A stretch of DNA of 64,000 bases from assembly GCF_012273895.1 (NCBI RefSeq), contig NW_024045132.1, forward strand, positions 2,294,001 through 2,358,000, read 5' to 3'. Below, one piece after another: positions 1-14,041 of this stretch. Positions within the stretch are counted from its first letter, which is position 1. Every line of letters begins with the position of its first letter. The position numbers and the translations under genes are program-made. The notes under the pieces were generated by a model, which was not told the DNA's origin, made no database searches, and saw nothing but the letters and a program-made list of their open reading frames with translations. This DNA is from Zerene cesonia (lineage: Eukaryota > Arthropoda > Insecta > Lepidoptera > Pieridae).

Positions 1-3000
1 ACGAATATCACTTGTTTTTACTTATATAATTAGTTTGATTATGATATAATGTGCAGGAGATTCATATGAAATACAACTTCTATAGTTTTTGAAGTCATAC
101 CAATCTATAGTAAGTGTGTTTAACTATCTTTGGGTAATAAGTGTGTTCTTTCGATATTTAATTAAAGCTAGTAGTGGCTTAATGTCTTATACTGACACAA
201 CTTATGGTATTAGTGGCTTATTGTAGTAGTGGCTTGATATGGTATACTAATATAACTCCATGTTAGTTCTAGGGAAGTGCGTTCCATCTTAGACCACATC
301 TCAGCTTACCACCAGGCAAGATCGTGGTCAAGTGGTGCCGTTTTATAGACAAAAAATACAATAATTATTTAACTTTTTCTATTATATTGCTGTTACCGTC
401 TTATTGAGAGTTGGTACATGTGCAATATCATATACTTTCTACTCTACTTATAGTTTCCATGGAGATTCGCTGTTTTGGCCGCTCTTCAATAGGGAGAAAA
501 TACTATGGTATCAATATACAGTATTTCAGAACTAATGAAATAGCTTTGTGAACATTGAAATTAATAATAGTTGAAAATGCAGCAAAATATTGAAAATAAT
601 GTTGTGATTAAATATTTCTAGAAAATAATGCAGAAAAATTTGATTCTCAAAGCTTTTCGTGAAACGACATCTTAACTTATTTTTTAATTGTATTTTCATG
701 TAAAATAATAGAAGCATAAAACACAAGATTCTATTTAAAAATGCAATTTAAAGTTATAATCTGAATCTTAAATTTTATTTCGAAGTTGATTTATAAATAT
801 TTCATAGCTATATTAGTAAGTATGTGAGATAAAATATTTTGCGTCGAATTTAACTAAAAACGGAATTTAAGCAGTTTTATTTTTAATCTATCAACTTATT
901 GTAAATACCATGCGGCTTGGTTTTTAAGTAGATATTAAAATATATGTACATGTATGTAAAGATCATAATAATTACCAATTACAAGGAAATATGTTCAGTA
1001 TGATATTGATTATTAATTATAATCAGCATTACAACGAATATGTAACTTAAAAATAATTCACTGAATGTAATTTATTTTACAGCGCGTTCTGATATTAATT
1101 TAAACATCGGATTGAAGTGTGATTTTAAAAGGAAATTATATTTTTTTTGCTCGACGATACTATGAATTAAAAGGGCTCTTTATATTTGTATATTTTAGAA
1201 TTGCATCAGTGCATTTTATTGATTTTTCTACCAGACGCTGTCAGTACAGTTGGCTCTAACGACGTGGCGGTACCAAGTAAATATATATGTAAGTAAATTA
1301 CACACAGATTAAATTCTTTGTAAGACATTCTCCTTCTACGATTTTGCTCAAACTTTGTGTTTATATGGTCTGATTTAATACTAATTACATAAAAAATGGA
1401 CCGGGTACAAAGCAACGGGTGGAAATTAGTTAACTTTTTTTTAATGTAAGGCAATGTTAAATAATATCCGCTATCGACATTACAATTTTTATATTAACAG
1501 CCTAACAAAATAACATATTATACAAACAAACAATAAAAATAAATATTTTTATTCCTTCTATCACAATGTTTTATCTTTAGTAAGAACTGTTTTATGACGG
1601 AACATTAATGAAGTGGCGGTAAAACAAAAACCATGTCTATTTGAAAATTCAAATTTCATTAATCTGTGGCGCAAAATCAATGTGATCCAAAAGTAACAAA
1701 GTAATAATGGATAGAGATAGATAACTATTACGGATTTCCGGGATAATAACTGCCCTATGTCCTTTATGTACCTACCAAGTTCCATATAAATCGTTTCAGT
1801 GGTTTAGGCGTGAAGACGACAGACAAAAGTTAATAAATGTTATTGGTGTAAAACCGTTCTTATTATAATTATAAATAAATAAATAAATAGTTATTTTCGT
1901 ATTTATATTAGCAGGGATGTTGTATATTACATAACTGAATGTTTGTTTTACTACTAAAAGGAAAGAATTCATTATAATTTGAATGACATGCGTAAAAAAC
2001 ACATACCACGTGCATCGTATTAATGTTGTAAATAAACTTATTTCAATGAAGTACAGGTGCCTTTATAGTCAGAAAATAAACAACCAACCGAACTAATGAA
2101 TAACAGAGTGTATTTTTATCGCTTGATCTTATGTGAGCCATAACAATATAGGAAAATGTCTTGATCTGATCTTTTGAGTTTTGTAATTTGCATTTTAAAA
2201 TCGATATAATTTCTATGCATCAAAATTCTTTTCGTCTTGTTATTGTTTTTATTTAATATTTCATTGCTTCTTAACTATCGGTATCTGACAAGGTTTAAAA
2301 TTTAAATGGACAAGTCGCATGCTAGGTAGTCTTAGCATAATTATCATTAATTGAAGCAAATAGTCTATGCTAGTTCTTTTTAGCTCGCAAAACATGGTTT
2401 ACAATCGCCCCTTTCATCAACGACGTCTCGATGTTATTTCTAAATATTCAAACTCAAACCCACTTTATTGAAATATTACGTTCATTTCCGATCCATAAGT
2501 AATAATAATCAGGTATTCCGTAGTTCTAGTGCTATTAAAAATCCAAAAAAAGATAGACACTTTTTTATTGCTTATACTGGGTGGAGGCAAAAATATAACA
2601 ATAATGTAAACTAAAAATATAAATGTTCAAAAATTTTCGAATTATCCGTACCATTTGCAATTGAGCGTACTATTTTTCTATTTATCTATCCTGTAAACTA
2701 TCAAAGTGTGTACATACGAAACGCAAACTTTTCAATCTATCTAATTTTGATTACTCGTAGAATTGTGAACCGTTCCCGATTGGTCGTTCGTTTTTTGATT
2801 CTACTCTACTTATATATTATTATTTAATTTTTACATTAATAATTTCTAATGTAGAATCTTTATCTAAAATTATCATCTCTATATGGTATAAAATTAAGTC
2901 GCCGCTCTTGTGTATCTATATGTTTAGATCTTTAAAATTATGCAACTGATTTTCATGAGATTTTTAATAGATAGAGTGATTCAAGAAAAAGGCTTATATG

Positions 3001-6000
3001 TATAGTTCGTGCATTACTGGACCCCTGTGCAACCGGGGCGGGTAGATAAACTAACATTATTTGTAATCTTACGGTGATATATATAAATCATTCATTAAAT
3101 TATAATAACCTTAACATAGAGCTAGTCGGTTGATAACAATATCATGTGATTTGTTTTGATTCACACCTTTCCTGTCCCACGGAATATGATAGTATAATTT
3201 TAGTAAACACGTTTGTATTAATTCCAGAGCTAATAGAATATTGTTGTGACTTATTAACGACTTTTAAAACCTATGCAATTAACGTTTGCTTAATTAAATG
3301 TAATATGTAGTTATCAGTATTAGATTAATATAGAACTACGTGCATCTGAATTATTTAGACGAATAATTGATCACTGGCGACTTTGTAAAGAATATTATAT
3401 TTATTGTCATCGACACTTCTGTGGCCTTTGTTTATTCTGGTAATTAAATAACTGATTATATAAAGTAATGTATGCTATGTTTGAATTTCTTAAAATATGC
3501 TATATTTTTACAAAATTTGTTTGTAAATTAAGTAGGTATAGAAAAATGTATTCATATTTCAGAAGGGTCTGTAAAGAGTTATATAATACAGAATATTTTT
3601 TACAAATTATCCTTAATTCTGTATAGTGTTTTTTAATTTGCTTAATTTTTGCATATATAGGAACTTGTATTTCGCGGAAGTTTTTTTGTACAGAAGCATC
3701 GCATTACACAAAAAAAAACTTTAAGAATTCGTGAAAGTCAAAGTTATTATTACTATTTTAATCATTTTAAATATGATTTAATAGGTTTTGGTTAAACATT
3801 GCTACTTCCAAATGAAAAAAATACTTCTATAAAACATTCGTTTCGATATAAATTCCATAGCTATCCCGATAGATACGGCGCAAAATACTTAACATTGACA
3901 CGAAATTCAGCCGCGTCTATATTTTGGGCATAGCAACTATCTGCAATCGAAAAAGTCAGTCGTCGGCGGCTGCTACGCACACACACGTAAATATCAACAC
4001 ACGAACACTTAGCTTACAATAGGCACCTAGGTCATAACGTCTACGTACTACGCACACACGAATAGTCGCAAGAGCATATGTCCGGACGCAGACTTTACCC
4101 TTGAGCATATGCATAATAGTTGAGACTTAATTAGCGTATTCATAAAAATGTGATAAACCAATTATCTATTTCGAAGATAAATTGTTTTGAACATTCGATG
4201 TGTGCATATTGTCGGATAGGCAATGGTGCCTTTGTTTCAAAAAACTTGAATTCAATATGGCATTGCAGGAACCGTACGGGTTTTTCTAATATGTTTTTAC
4301 TGGAGTATGTATTTTTAAATCTGAAAACATTCGTATAGAGCGAAAAATCAGCGAGCTCGGATCCAATTAAAAAACATATGCGTGACTGTTCGCTGCCAAT
4401 ATTTATCCCATATCGAGTGCATGAAGCATCTAAACTCATTATTTTTAATCAATTTTCATACACTTTAATTTATTTTATATGTAAAGTATGTAATAGGTTG
4501 AACAATAAATTATATATTAACAGCTTAATTTCCACAATTTGAAGATATGATGTGCATAATTTACTATTTTCTTTTTTGTAACGTATACAGTTTTTTCGTC
4601 GTCTGACTTTATCCACATTAACAGTAATACTTGGATATTTTTTTATTTTGCCTTGGAAAAATGTTTTTTTCGTAAAATATATTACATAAAGATAAAACAA
4701 CAAAATTCAAACTTCTATATCTATATCTGGATCTTTTGTGTGTAATGGCAACATATCCGTATATCTGTCCATTGTTTATATGGACCCCACAGATTCAATA
4801 TTCCTTAATAAAATAGTATACCAGTATTTAGTTAAGGAGAGGAAAACGATATAAAGAGATAAGCCCGTTGATGTCTTATCAAGGTTTGTCCCTTTCCTTG
4901 TAGTCCTGACAAAATTTATTTCACATGTTTCTTTGATAATTGACATATTAATTTAGCGATTCTTATTGCAGCGATTAAAATTTAATCCATTTTTAAACCT
5001 ATTTTGTGATTTCATAAAAATATAAAACATACATGTACGTATACATTGCAGTCAAGTCGATAGGAAAAAATACAATGGAATAAAAGAAATTGGAATCTAT
5101 TATTATAATCGCATAAAATATGTTTTTAATTAAAAAATGCTACGATAACATGAATTAACAAAAATAAATAAAAAAAAACTTTAGTTTCAAATATATTCAA
5201 TGCTTTGTGTCGTTTTAGATCATTAATTCTATAATAACTACGTATAAAAACTATAATACGAATGTTTAATGGTTCGCAACTATATTAGGTACTTCCCCTT
5301 GACTAAGTTCAATACTCATGTTCACGGTCTAGGTTTCTAGTAACGATATAAGTACCTATCTACTAATTACTTGTTCTCACAACGACACAACGTCACGTGA
5401 AATTAATATTTTCAGCTTACAATTCAATTCTATGATATTTAACGTAAGCTTAGCGTTAAATAAACAAACTTTGAGTATGTTACACACAACGTGGTGCATT
5501 TAAAGATTTAAGATAATTAAATCTAAAAAATAATACAGGAAAAACGAGAAACCGTCTGGGTCTTAGTGACCTTGCGATTTGTTTTTGCAATGTCTGTGTG
5601 TGCTATAACTAGCTAACGAAATATTTTTTGTTAACTGGATAAAAATAATGAACGATTCTTATGAGTTTTGTAAAAAAAAATCCGCGATGCCACGCTGGTA
5701 TTAGTATGCGTAACTCGTATTTTTTTAATACTATGTTTTATTTCAATGCAATTTGATGAAATTTTTATTTATAGTATCAATGATGATGAATTAATTACCG
5801 AACTTAACAAACATTTATGTGCTAATAATTATTTATATCATATAAACAATTAGTATTATATATAACCTGGCCTTATTTTAGATGTAAAGAAAGCAGAAAA
5901 ATAATCGAAAACGATAAAATTACGATTTTAGTTAGCCACGCGAGTAGGCAATGTGTAACGAACATCATACAAAACTTTCTATATCAAATAGTATCTAAGA

Positions 6001-7633
6001 TAATTGAAGTTCTCTAACAAAAAGTCACTGTCAAAATTTCTAGTGAAGACGGGCTTGAAAGCCCGTAATACGTTTTTTTTTTTATTTATGGTATTCATAT
6101 CACAAACTACGATAAAAGTAATTAAATATGTTTATTCTTCTAACATGTACCAGAGCGAATAATAGTCTGACTGCGTATATTTATGAATTGTAAGTTGTTC
6201 TCGATAGTTAGTTTAGACCTATGCGTTCATATGCTTCTAGCCACCTATCTGTATTTATATATCCCATGGGTCTTGTGACGATCATAACCACTCACTAAAC
6301 ATAAATTAACATTTTGTGACGTAGTAAGCAGTAGAAATAAAAACAACAGCATAGTGACGTTAATACTGAAGATCTATTATTTAAAGATCTGGGACATCAA
6401 CCTCATCTTTGTAATTTAACTTTTTGTTGCTTCGCGTTTAGGAAATACCCATGAGGCTGTTATTGGTCTGCAAAAGAGGCAATGCCCGACATTAAATGGA
6501 ATATTTGATTTATATTTGATTAGACGATTGTATTGGATATGTCAGTGTACGGTTATTGTGTTCCTTCATCTATTTTTTAAATATATTTTAATTTATCTAC
6601 TTAATTATTTGTACAAAGATATGATAATAATATATAATATTTAGATATTTTTAGAATATAGGTGAATGTAGACGTTGGAATGAAGATAAATATAAGAGTA
6701 AAAATCGGTTCATTCTAGATATACAAATACTGTAACCAGCCCCGCGCGGTTTTATATTTATTTATATAATTAGTCCTGTACGTACTATTTGAATAGTCGT
6801 ATTATTTGAAATAATAATAGTTATTGACGTCAATTTATTGACGTGATCCGGATAATGTAAGATAATCAATTTTATAAGCCCATTTATTTAAGTAACGTGC
6901 ATAAATCGAGCATTTCAAGTTGTCACGCCCAACTTTATGATATGGTTTTCTGAACAATAATAGTGAATTTATTGAGACGATGCCGATGTCAGCGAGTGAT
7001 AGGCTATATCGTGCGAAAAATTGAGCGTAGGCGCAACGTATGCTTCGCCCGCGCGTTGCATTACGACATTACTCATAATATTATTACTGTCTTTAACTAC
7101 TATACCTATTACTTATTGTAATGAGTAAGTATCGAGTTCATTACTGACATTTCTAGTTCCCATTAAAAGTCTTAAACGGCAGTATAATTATAAAAAGATT
7201 TTTTTAATGAAGTTAAAAACTACGCACAAAAAAGTTTTGGGAGTAAGTGCGAATGTTATCCTGTTTGACTTGAACGAAAAAACGTAAAATTTTTGATCGA
7301 TAAAAACCAGCCACCGAGTAGTCGACAAAAGAAGTAGGTAGTGATTTACTTTTGTAAAAGAGGTTTTTATTCAAACTTAAAAAATAATTCTTGACTGCTC
7401 TTACTGTAATCTGTCTTTTTATTAATAAGTCACATTAAGTTTTATATTGTTCATCTAATTAATTATAAATTATAATTGCGCGAAGTATGATCAGAGAATT
7501 AAGGCTGCTACATAACGGGAAAATATTCAAAACTGAACCAATATCCTACTTATAGATGTCTGAATTATTTCCAACCGTTTTTTCAATTAATTCCATTGGG
7601 AGACACTGTAAATTTTTAGTGCGCTTTAGTTAT
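1..7633. other. AT-rich non-coding region with no supported gene
   Basis: Very AT-rich sequence with only short ORFs under 100 codons, none with recognisable domains, splice context or protein-like composition. A GC-richer patch at about 3905-4090 contains an arthropod-like initiator (TCAGTC at 3956-3961) followed by CGTCGGCGGC, but no downstream coding exon can be tied to it. The short ORFs at 4140-4439 (minus) and 4150-4338 (plus) overlap each other and look fortuitous. The region could be intergenic or part of a long 5' intron of the BTB gene; the sequence does not decide. Confidence 0.5.
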
Positions 7634-7668
7634 GTTCATGGGCGGTGGGCCACCAGCTCGGTTGCCCA
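7634..7668 (+). repeat. fragment of family D retroposon
   Basis: A short stretch reading 'ggcggtgggccaccagctcg' matches the part of the poly-A retroposon family (here called D) seen more completely at 45238-45432, where the opposite strand reads 'ctggtggttcgcctgatggt'. Orientation relative to the poly-A end is plus. It is only a relic of about 35 bases with no visible target duplication. Confidence 0.45.
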
Positions 7669-9302
7669 ATGTGATATCAAAAATCAGAATAAAATGAAAA
7701 GGTATATTAAATAACAATGTTTACAGTTTCTCTAGTCATTGAGACATCCGTTTAGATTTAGAAACATGTACTTAATATGAAAAAAACCTAGAATACTTTA
7801 ATCTATCTGCCAACCGACTGCATCATAAATATGAAAATCCCAACTTTCATATATAAATTTTACAAAAAATCTACCAACATAAATATATCTTACCAACATC
7901 ACTGTATATAAAATACTATTAAGCAATATCTTTAAGCCTAAAATGTTTTGGCTATTATATAACTCAAACATATATAATCATACTCGTGGTGCACGAACAA
8001 TTTTGTAATTAAAATAACAGACATTGTATTTTTTATAGTATTTCATGACACAACTAGTTTAACATTTTTCCAATAGAAATAAAACCATACTAACATTATA
8101 TTACATTGTGTAATAATTACATGTCTACAATCCTCGCTACATGCGTGAATCTATTATGCCTAGGTACATAATCTACATTTTATATTTATAAAATTTTAAA
8201 CTATTTAAATTCAGTAAATACGCATACACATTGTCATTTTCAATTGTAAATTGTAAGTTGTTTATAGTCAAGTGTTATTTGTTAATATAATGTATTTAAA
8301 ACACCTATCAGTATGTTAGTATATCTATTTTTTAAGTCCAACTGATTAAAGCTGTCTGAATTGTACTTGGGTGCAATGCGCTTACTACAAATAAATTTGT
8401 CTTAATTCAGTCGTCACAAGTTCCTAAATTCAGAAATTGATGGTTTCTGTATGACTGAATAATTTAGGAGTCTAATTAGAAACGCATTTAGAGAGGTGTT
8501 ATCGCATTGAGTTACATAAAACCTAAAATACTTATAGTTTTATAAGTTACTTATTATTTTAAGACATAATTTTTGTCAGCAGTGGTTGGGATAATAAAAA
8601 ACTTAATTTTAAATGCGAATTAACTGCAATTGCAAACAGGTTACGATCAATCTTTCTTTTCATTTATACTTTCTCGTGTGATAGTATTTTGAGTTTTCAA
8701 TAAACAATGTCACAAAATTAATACCTGTGTTAAACTATCTCGAATTTACCATAAAACCATTGTTTCTTAACTACTAAAAATGCGCATTACCAGATTCAGT
8801 ATCTAAATTTAGGGCAGTGTGCTCAGAGGCTTCTTATTCTAAAGTGCTTCTGAATTTAGAAACGAAATGTAGTGGAGTATAATAAGCGCATAAAGTCTGT
8901 TTGTCATTTATATATATCTGATTTAGTGCTAATATTCGTTCCGTTTTCACAAATACCTTTTACCTTTAGTTTAGTGATTAATTAAAAGTATGTTAAAGAT
9001 TGTTCCTATTTTTATTAATATATAGACGTTATTAACCAGAAAGAAAGAGAAGAGAGATAGAGAGAGACAGAGGAGATACACGTCAATTTTAGTAGTTCAT
9101 GTAAAGTAGACAATATGACATATTAAAAACAAAATTACCTTTATTCCATTTCTTTGTGAAAACAACTCACAACTAGAACAAGAGTTGAAGAACTAACAAT
9201 TATGGAAATTGGAGGCCTCTAACGAATACAGCATCAATAATACTTTCGTATAATTTACGTAGGTGCAGTAGTGATAAATGTTATTCGGCATAATATAAAT
9301 AA
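7669..9302. other. non-coding stretch, nothing recognised
   Basis: AT-rich sequence without a supportable ORF. A purine-rich (GA)n-like tract lies at about 9040-9080. I see no RNA gene or recognisable repeat here. Confidence 0.45.
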
Positions 9303-9505
9303 CTGACTGCGTCCCGCGGTTTCACCCGCGCAAGACCGTATCCCGTAGGAATATCGGGATAAAAAGTTGCCTATATGTTATTCCAGTTGTCCAGCTGTTT
9401 ACGTACCAAAAATTATTGCAATCGGTTTAGTAGTTTTTGCGTGAAGGAGCAATAAACACACACACATCCTTACAAACTTTCGCATTTATAATATTAGTAG
9501 GATTA
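9303..9505 (+). repeat. interspersed repeat family A, near-complete copy
   Basis: About 200 bases running from 'cgtcccgcggtttcacccgc' through 'gaatatcgggataaaaagtt' and 'gtccagctgt' to the terminal 'tttataatattagtagga'. The same order of blocks recurs at 16907-17106 (and its duplicate 24261-24462) and 48874-49070, with relics elsewhere. It has no coding capacity. Repeats with this terminal block are abundant in Lepidoptera and behave like short retroelement 3' ends (SINE or RTE-type LINE tails); the exact class cannot be decided here. Confidence 0.7.
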
Positions 9506-9668
9506 TGTATTAATACCGTTCTTCTAGTTAATAGACTTGACACATGAATCTTAGAACTGTAAACTAACGTTTACCTTATCGCCCAGTGAAACTGGGAAAT
9601 ATTAGTGAACAAGACGAAGAAAGGAATATAGATGTTTTTATGAGATAAGCATTTATTACATCAATAGT

Positions 9669-9884
9669 TTTTCACCCGCGTAGTCAAATGAAAAAATGCA
9701 TAGTTTTCCGGGATTACCGTACAGATCCCGTAGGCGTGTGGATTCTGCAATAAAAACAATCCATTTCCTTCCTCGGATCACAAACTATCTTTATACCATA
9801 TTTAATCCAAACTAGTTCAATACTTTAGGTGTGACGAAGGGACAGATGGAGATAGGTGCTTGCTCATTTATAATATTAGTAGGA
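9669..9884 (+). repeat. decayed copy of repeat family A
   Basis: It starts with 'ttcacccgcgtag', keeps 'gatcccgtagg' and ends with 'tttataatattagtagga', the family A terminal block. The interior differs strongly from the copy at 9303-9505, so it is either an old copy or a related subfamily. Confidence 0.5.
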
Positions 9885-10322
9885 ACTAGAAGAGACTCGT
9901 AGGATTATTTTCAGATAGCATTAAACTCCTATTCTTTCTTTGTAAATAATTGCTAACTGATAATGATGAAGTTTTATAGCTTACTTTTAATAGTTTTCAA
10001 CTCATGATAAGAAAAAAATAATAACAATTCAATGAAAACTTTAAACATCATGTAAAAATTTATAAACGAAATAATGTATTTACAATGAACTCGTATGCAA
10101 ACAAAATGCGATGTCGTTTAGTCGAATTTAACATACTATTTGTTATATATTGGTGTTTTTCTATAACTTTTCAGTCTACTTTTCACTAAATACAGTATGT
10201 TCTCTCCAATAAATATCTCTTTTTCACTTCTGAACGCTTATAAAACCATTCTATACAGCATTAAATCAACACTCATAAGTGTAACATATAATCTAAAAAA
10301 CAACATAAAATAAACAACTGCG

Positions 10323-10540
10323 AACTTTTTGGGCGCAACCGGATGTCCAGCCGACGCGTTACGTAGATACTCCATTCGGTGGGCAACTGTTCAAAGATAT
10401 AGAGTAACATATATCCTTTATATATGTATATGTGAACGGTGTGTGTTATTTCTCGCGACCTTGATCCCCACGCAGCGCGCACGGCATTACGCGTGTAGAG
10501 TTAGGCGATGTCCATACGTTAGTGTATAATGCCCACTGAA
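10323..10540. other. GC-richer island of unknown role
   Basis: About 200 bases with several CpG-containing words (ccgacgcgttacg, tctcgcgacc, cgcagcgcgcacgg, attacgcgtg) inside very AT-rich surroundings. Overlapping ORFs exist on both strands (10273-10482 minus, 10329-10529 plus), but neither has a recognisable domain. It could be a regulatory element, an untranslated exon or a transposon remnant. Confidence 0.3.
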
Positions 10541-12118
10541 AACGACAGCTGAAAATGAGAAGTCTATCTCATGTATACATTATAATGTTGAAAACTTGTA
10601 ACTTGACGCAAATTTACATGTTGTGTTATATTATAATTGTAATATGTCATATTTATTTTTATTTGTTAAATCTATGTATCCTACGTATAAGTTATAGTGT
10701 AACAGGTGTTGGATGACCATATTAAATAAATAAAAATAAACAAAATAAAACATAGCATTGGTAATAAGTCGGTCGGATCATAATTATCAGTCATTTCGCA
10801 AGCTAGCAAGTCGATAATATTTGAGGAAATTAGTCACAGTACGAAAAATATGGCAAAGATGGGAATAATTGTATCACCCGTTATTATAAGCATGAAATTC
10901 TGTACGGAATGAAAAATCAACAACAATTTAATTAGAAAGAAACAATTAATACATTTCTAATACGCAATTCTATACAAAGCATAATATAAAAAATATGTTA
11001 TCGCTGTCTCAAGGTTTATAAAACAATAATAAAGAATCCACTCACAGTCCGATGCATCCTATATTAATTTAAATCACGAATATTCACCGCATCTATGGCC
11101 TTGTAGCGTAGCAAAAAATGAATGTCATGTGGATGTACCCTTATACCACTATTAGTATAGTGCGATACGGCTACATGCAAACTGCAATCATCTACGAAGT
11201 TTTAAGGCAGCGCTACAATAGACGAGCGAAACGAAACTCTGTTTTGGAAAAGGTAAAACATTATTTCGTTATATAGAAACTAATTTAGTCGCGAAAAACG
11301 TTGCAGTTTTTAAAACGAATTTTAGTGATATTTATTTTCAAATACTACAGTCTTGTATTGATTTAAGACGGTTTTATTGCACAGGACGCTGCATTATACC
11401 AAGTTGGCAACAATTTTTCAACTTATCAGATAAACATACAACTTGTAATCTTGAGATTCAGTAGGCGTATATGCAATGCAGGAGAATAAATTTTACAGCG
11501 CGATATCTTTATAATTTGACAAATCCGAATTTATTTCTAATTCACCGTTTTAGGTGTATGTAATAGATGCCGATATGTCCACACCCTTACATACGTAATG
11601 CACGTTAGCTTGACTATTGTGCGACGAAGGTCATATAGACACATCAACCAGTTTAGTAACCATGTTCCTTAGTAATCGCTATTGTCCTCTGACCAGCGGC
11701 TGTCTATATTTCCTAGTGTTGTTTAACTGATGACGTAACTATTAACGTCTGCAATAGTCGATTATCAAATTTTGAAAACGCTTTCACGAATTTTGGATAT
11801 GTATTGACATCTTAACACACTTGTAAGAAAAAAATCATGATAATTTTTTGCACAGCAATAACGTTTTTTATAGTCTACATACGAATTATACTAAATTTAT
11901 TTGCTATTTTTTATTTTAAAGAATTGTATAGTTAACATGCCTTCAGGTATTTACTTACAAAGTACATGAATATAGAATAGAACCTGTCCTGACACAAATA
12001 AAAATCGGCAATGGAATAACTCAAAACGTCGAACAGGAAACGTTTTTTTTTTAGTTAAATAATATAATAGATGTAAAATATTTATAAACCATGGAGGGGA
12101 TTTCCTTAATACACAATT

Positions 12119-12300
12119 ATCTAATATATAAAATTCTCGTGTCACAGTTTTCGTTGCCATACTCCTCCGAAACGGCTTGACCGATTCTTATGAAATTTTG
12201 TGTGCATATCGGGTATGTTTGAGAATCGGCTAACATCTATTTTTCATACCTCTAAATGATCAGAGTAAGGCAGAACAGCGTTTGCCGGGTGCAGCTAGTA
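12119..12300 (-). repeat. interspersed repeat family B
   Basis: Read on the minus strand it starts 'ctagctgcacccggcaaacg', continues 'ctgttctgcc', 'gaccgattc', and ends near 'cgagaattttatatattaga'. The same family in plus orientation is at 41720-41902 and 19688-19862, with a shortened allelic copy at 26984-27104. It is non-coding and about 180 bases long. The class is unassigned; repeats with these end sequences are widespread in lepidopteran genomes. Confidence 0.65.
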
Positions 12301-12739
12301 TATACATAAAAAATTGATCGGCCATCACTTAGGAAATTTCCATTTGAAATAAATTTAAATATACAACATACGAGCACTATAGTCCCACCTTCCTTCAATT
12401 AAAATATAATAGAATAAAACATGCAGATGTAGCTACATACTACATGGTAATAAATGGCAACTTCCCTAAATCGTTCTCACACGTGCTCGAGTTAATTCCA
12501 TTATCACTAAGGCAATATGTTTTTTAAGCATTTTGTAAATTTTGCGAATGCCTACCTGTACCAATTTTTAATTAATTATTGGAGCTCTGATAAAAAAGCA
12601 CATCTAAATAATATTCCGGAGTATCTAAGCAAAATTTATTTAAAATTGATTTTATGTTTTTAAACGTACCTTATTACAAAATATTTTTTTTGCATTCTAA
12701 CATGCATAATTTGGTCATATACACTGTTACATAAGGCCA

Positions 12740-13042
12740 AATAGCCGCGTTTCGTGCATAAAAATAAAAATAGATCGTTCCGTGTTCGCGGCCTTTCTGA
12801 AACAAGAATGATAGATGAGGAGTGGGGGGAGGCAGACGCCCGATGACATCACACCGGGTTGCAGTGCGGTGCGACAGCCAACTCTTGCGCAATCGAGCGC
12901 CCTTGATCTTGACTGCTTCGCGGCCGCACGCGTGTTCGCACACATTTAAATAGTAGGTATTCCTACTCGTGACTATATTTATCTTCTCGCATGGAGGCGC
13001 GAAACGGCAATGGCATAAAATAATGAATTTTGCTTGTGTTCT
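12740..13042 (+). promoter_or_regulatory. GC-rich island, candidate promoter/untranslated first exon of the BTB gene
   Basis: A CpG-rich block (ttcgcggcc, ccgcacgcgtgttcgcac, catggaggcgcgaaacgg) stands out from AT-rich flanks 1.5-1.8 kb upstream of the first coding exon of the BTB zinc-finger gene. It is followed at 13043 by a strong donor-like GTGAGT, which could pair with the acceptor at 14521-14522 before the start codon. ORFs exist on the minus strand here (12674-13066) but show no domain. Assignment as promoter/5' UTR exon is inference from position, composition and splice signals. Confidence 0.35.
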
Positions 13043-13989
13043 GTGAGTGCAAGCTGTTGAGAACAAATTATACGTACTGCTTTAAGATATACAATTATAA
13101 AGTATAGGTAGGTGGTGATATGCGATCGGCAGCTGATAAGATAGGAGTTGTAATACTTATTACTACCTGCATTAATTACATTCAATATAACAATGAATTA
13201 TTATTTAATGTGAAGATTCTACATTCTATATTATAAAACTTAAATTAAACCACATTTTTGGCTAGAGCTGATGATATTACTTTACATTAAAGCAAATGAA
13301 AAATAAATATTTCATACGGCGTTACCCGGTACTTGATTATTATCAATCCAAGTCTTTACTCGAGCAGGAAATAGGCCTGCGCTGATAAGAATTGAATACA
13401 GTATTCGCTGCAATTTATGGCGATAGGATTTTAATTACAACAACATTTTGAAATGCGTTTGATGGCTTAAGGACTTAACGTGTTTATTTCATTTTCATAT
13501 AAAGTTGCGTTTTAAATATTCCTATACTTGAGTCCACGATTATAATAAAGGTTACGTAGTGAGTGTTTAATAATCTGTGGACTATAGTCCATATAACTAT
13601 TTGGTATATTGAGTTGGCACTATTATAAAAGGGTCTGACAGGTTAAGTCGTAAAAAAATTGCATAGCACTTACAGAATCTAAGGATAATCAAATCTATGC
13701 TATTTTAACGAAGGTTTAATAGATATTTGCTATGTAACGACGTATTTCCATACCTAAATGAGGTTTAGAGGATATAGGTAGTCTTATCGATTGGATAATA
13801 TTCATCACCTTGTCGTGTTTAAATCGCGATGGCAGCGCTGTACAGTATGGCTACTGTTCCAATTCACAAGTGTCGAAATATGCTCGAAATTCTAGCTAAC
13901 ACAACGAATATTACTTACAATATTCGGTAGAAATATTTTTTGTTTGTGTATTTTGATTTAAGCCAAATCCACACGACACAGAAATTTTT

Positions 13990-14041
13990 TACTAATATTA
14001 TAATGCCGAAAGTATTTGTTCGTGTCTCTTTGGCAAAAAAA
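13990..14041 (-). repeat. family A repeat, distal part, interrupted by a SINE
   Basis: On the minus strand this is the terminal block of family A (plus-strand 'ttactaatattataatgccg' is the complement of the 'cattataatattagtaa' end). The remainder of the same copy continues at 14344-14393, beyond a tRNA-derived SINE that sits inside it. Confidence 0.5.
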
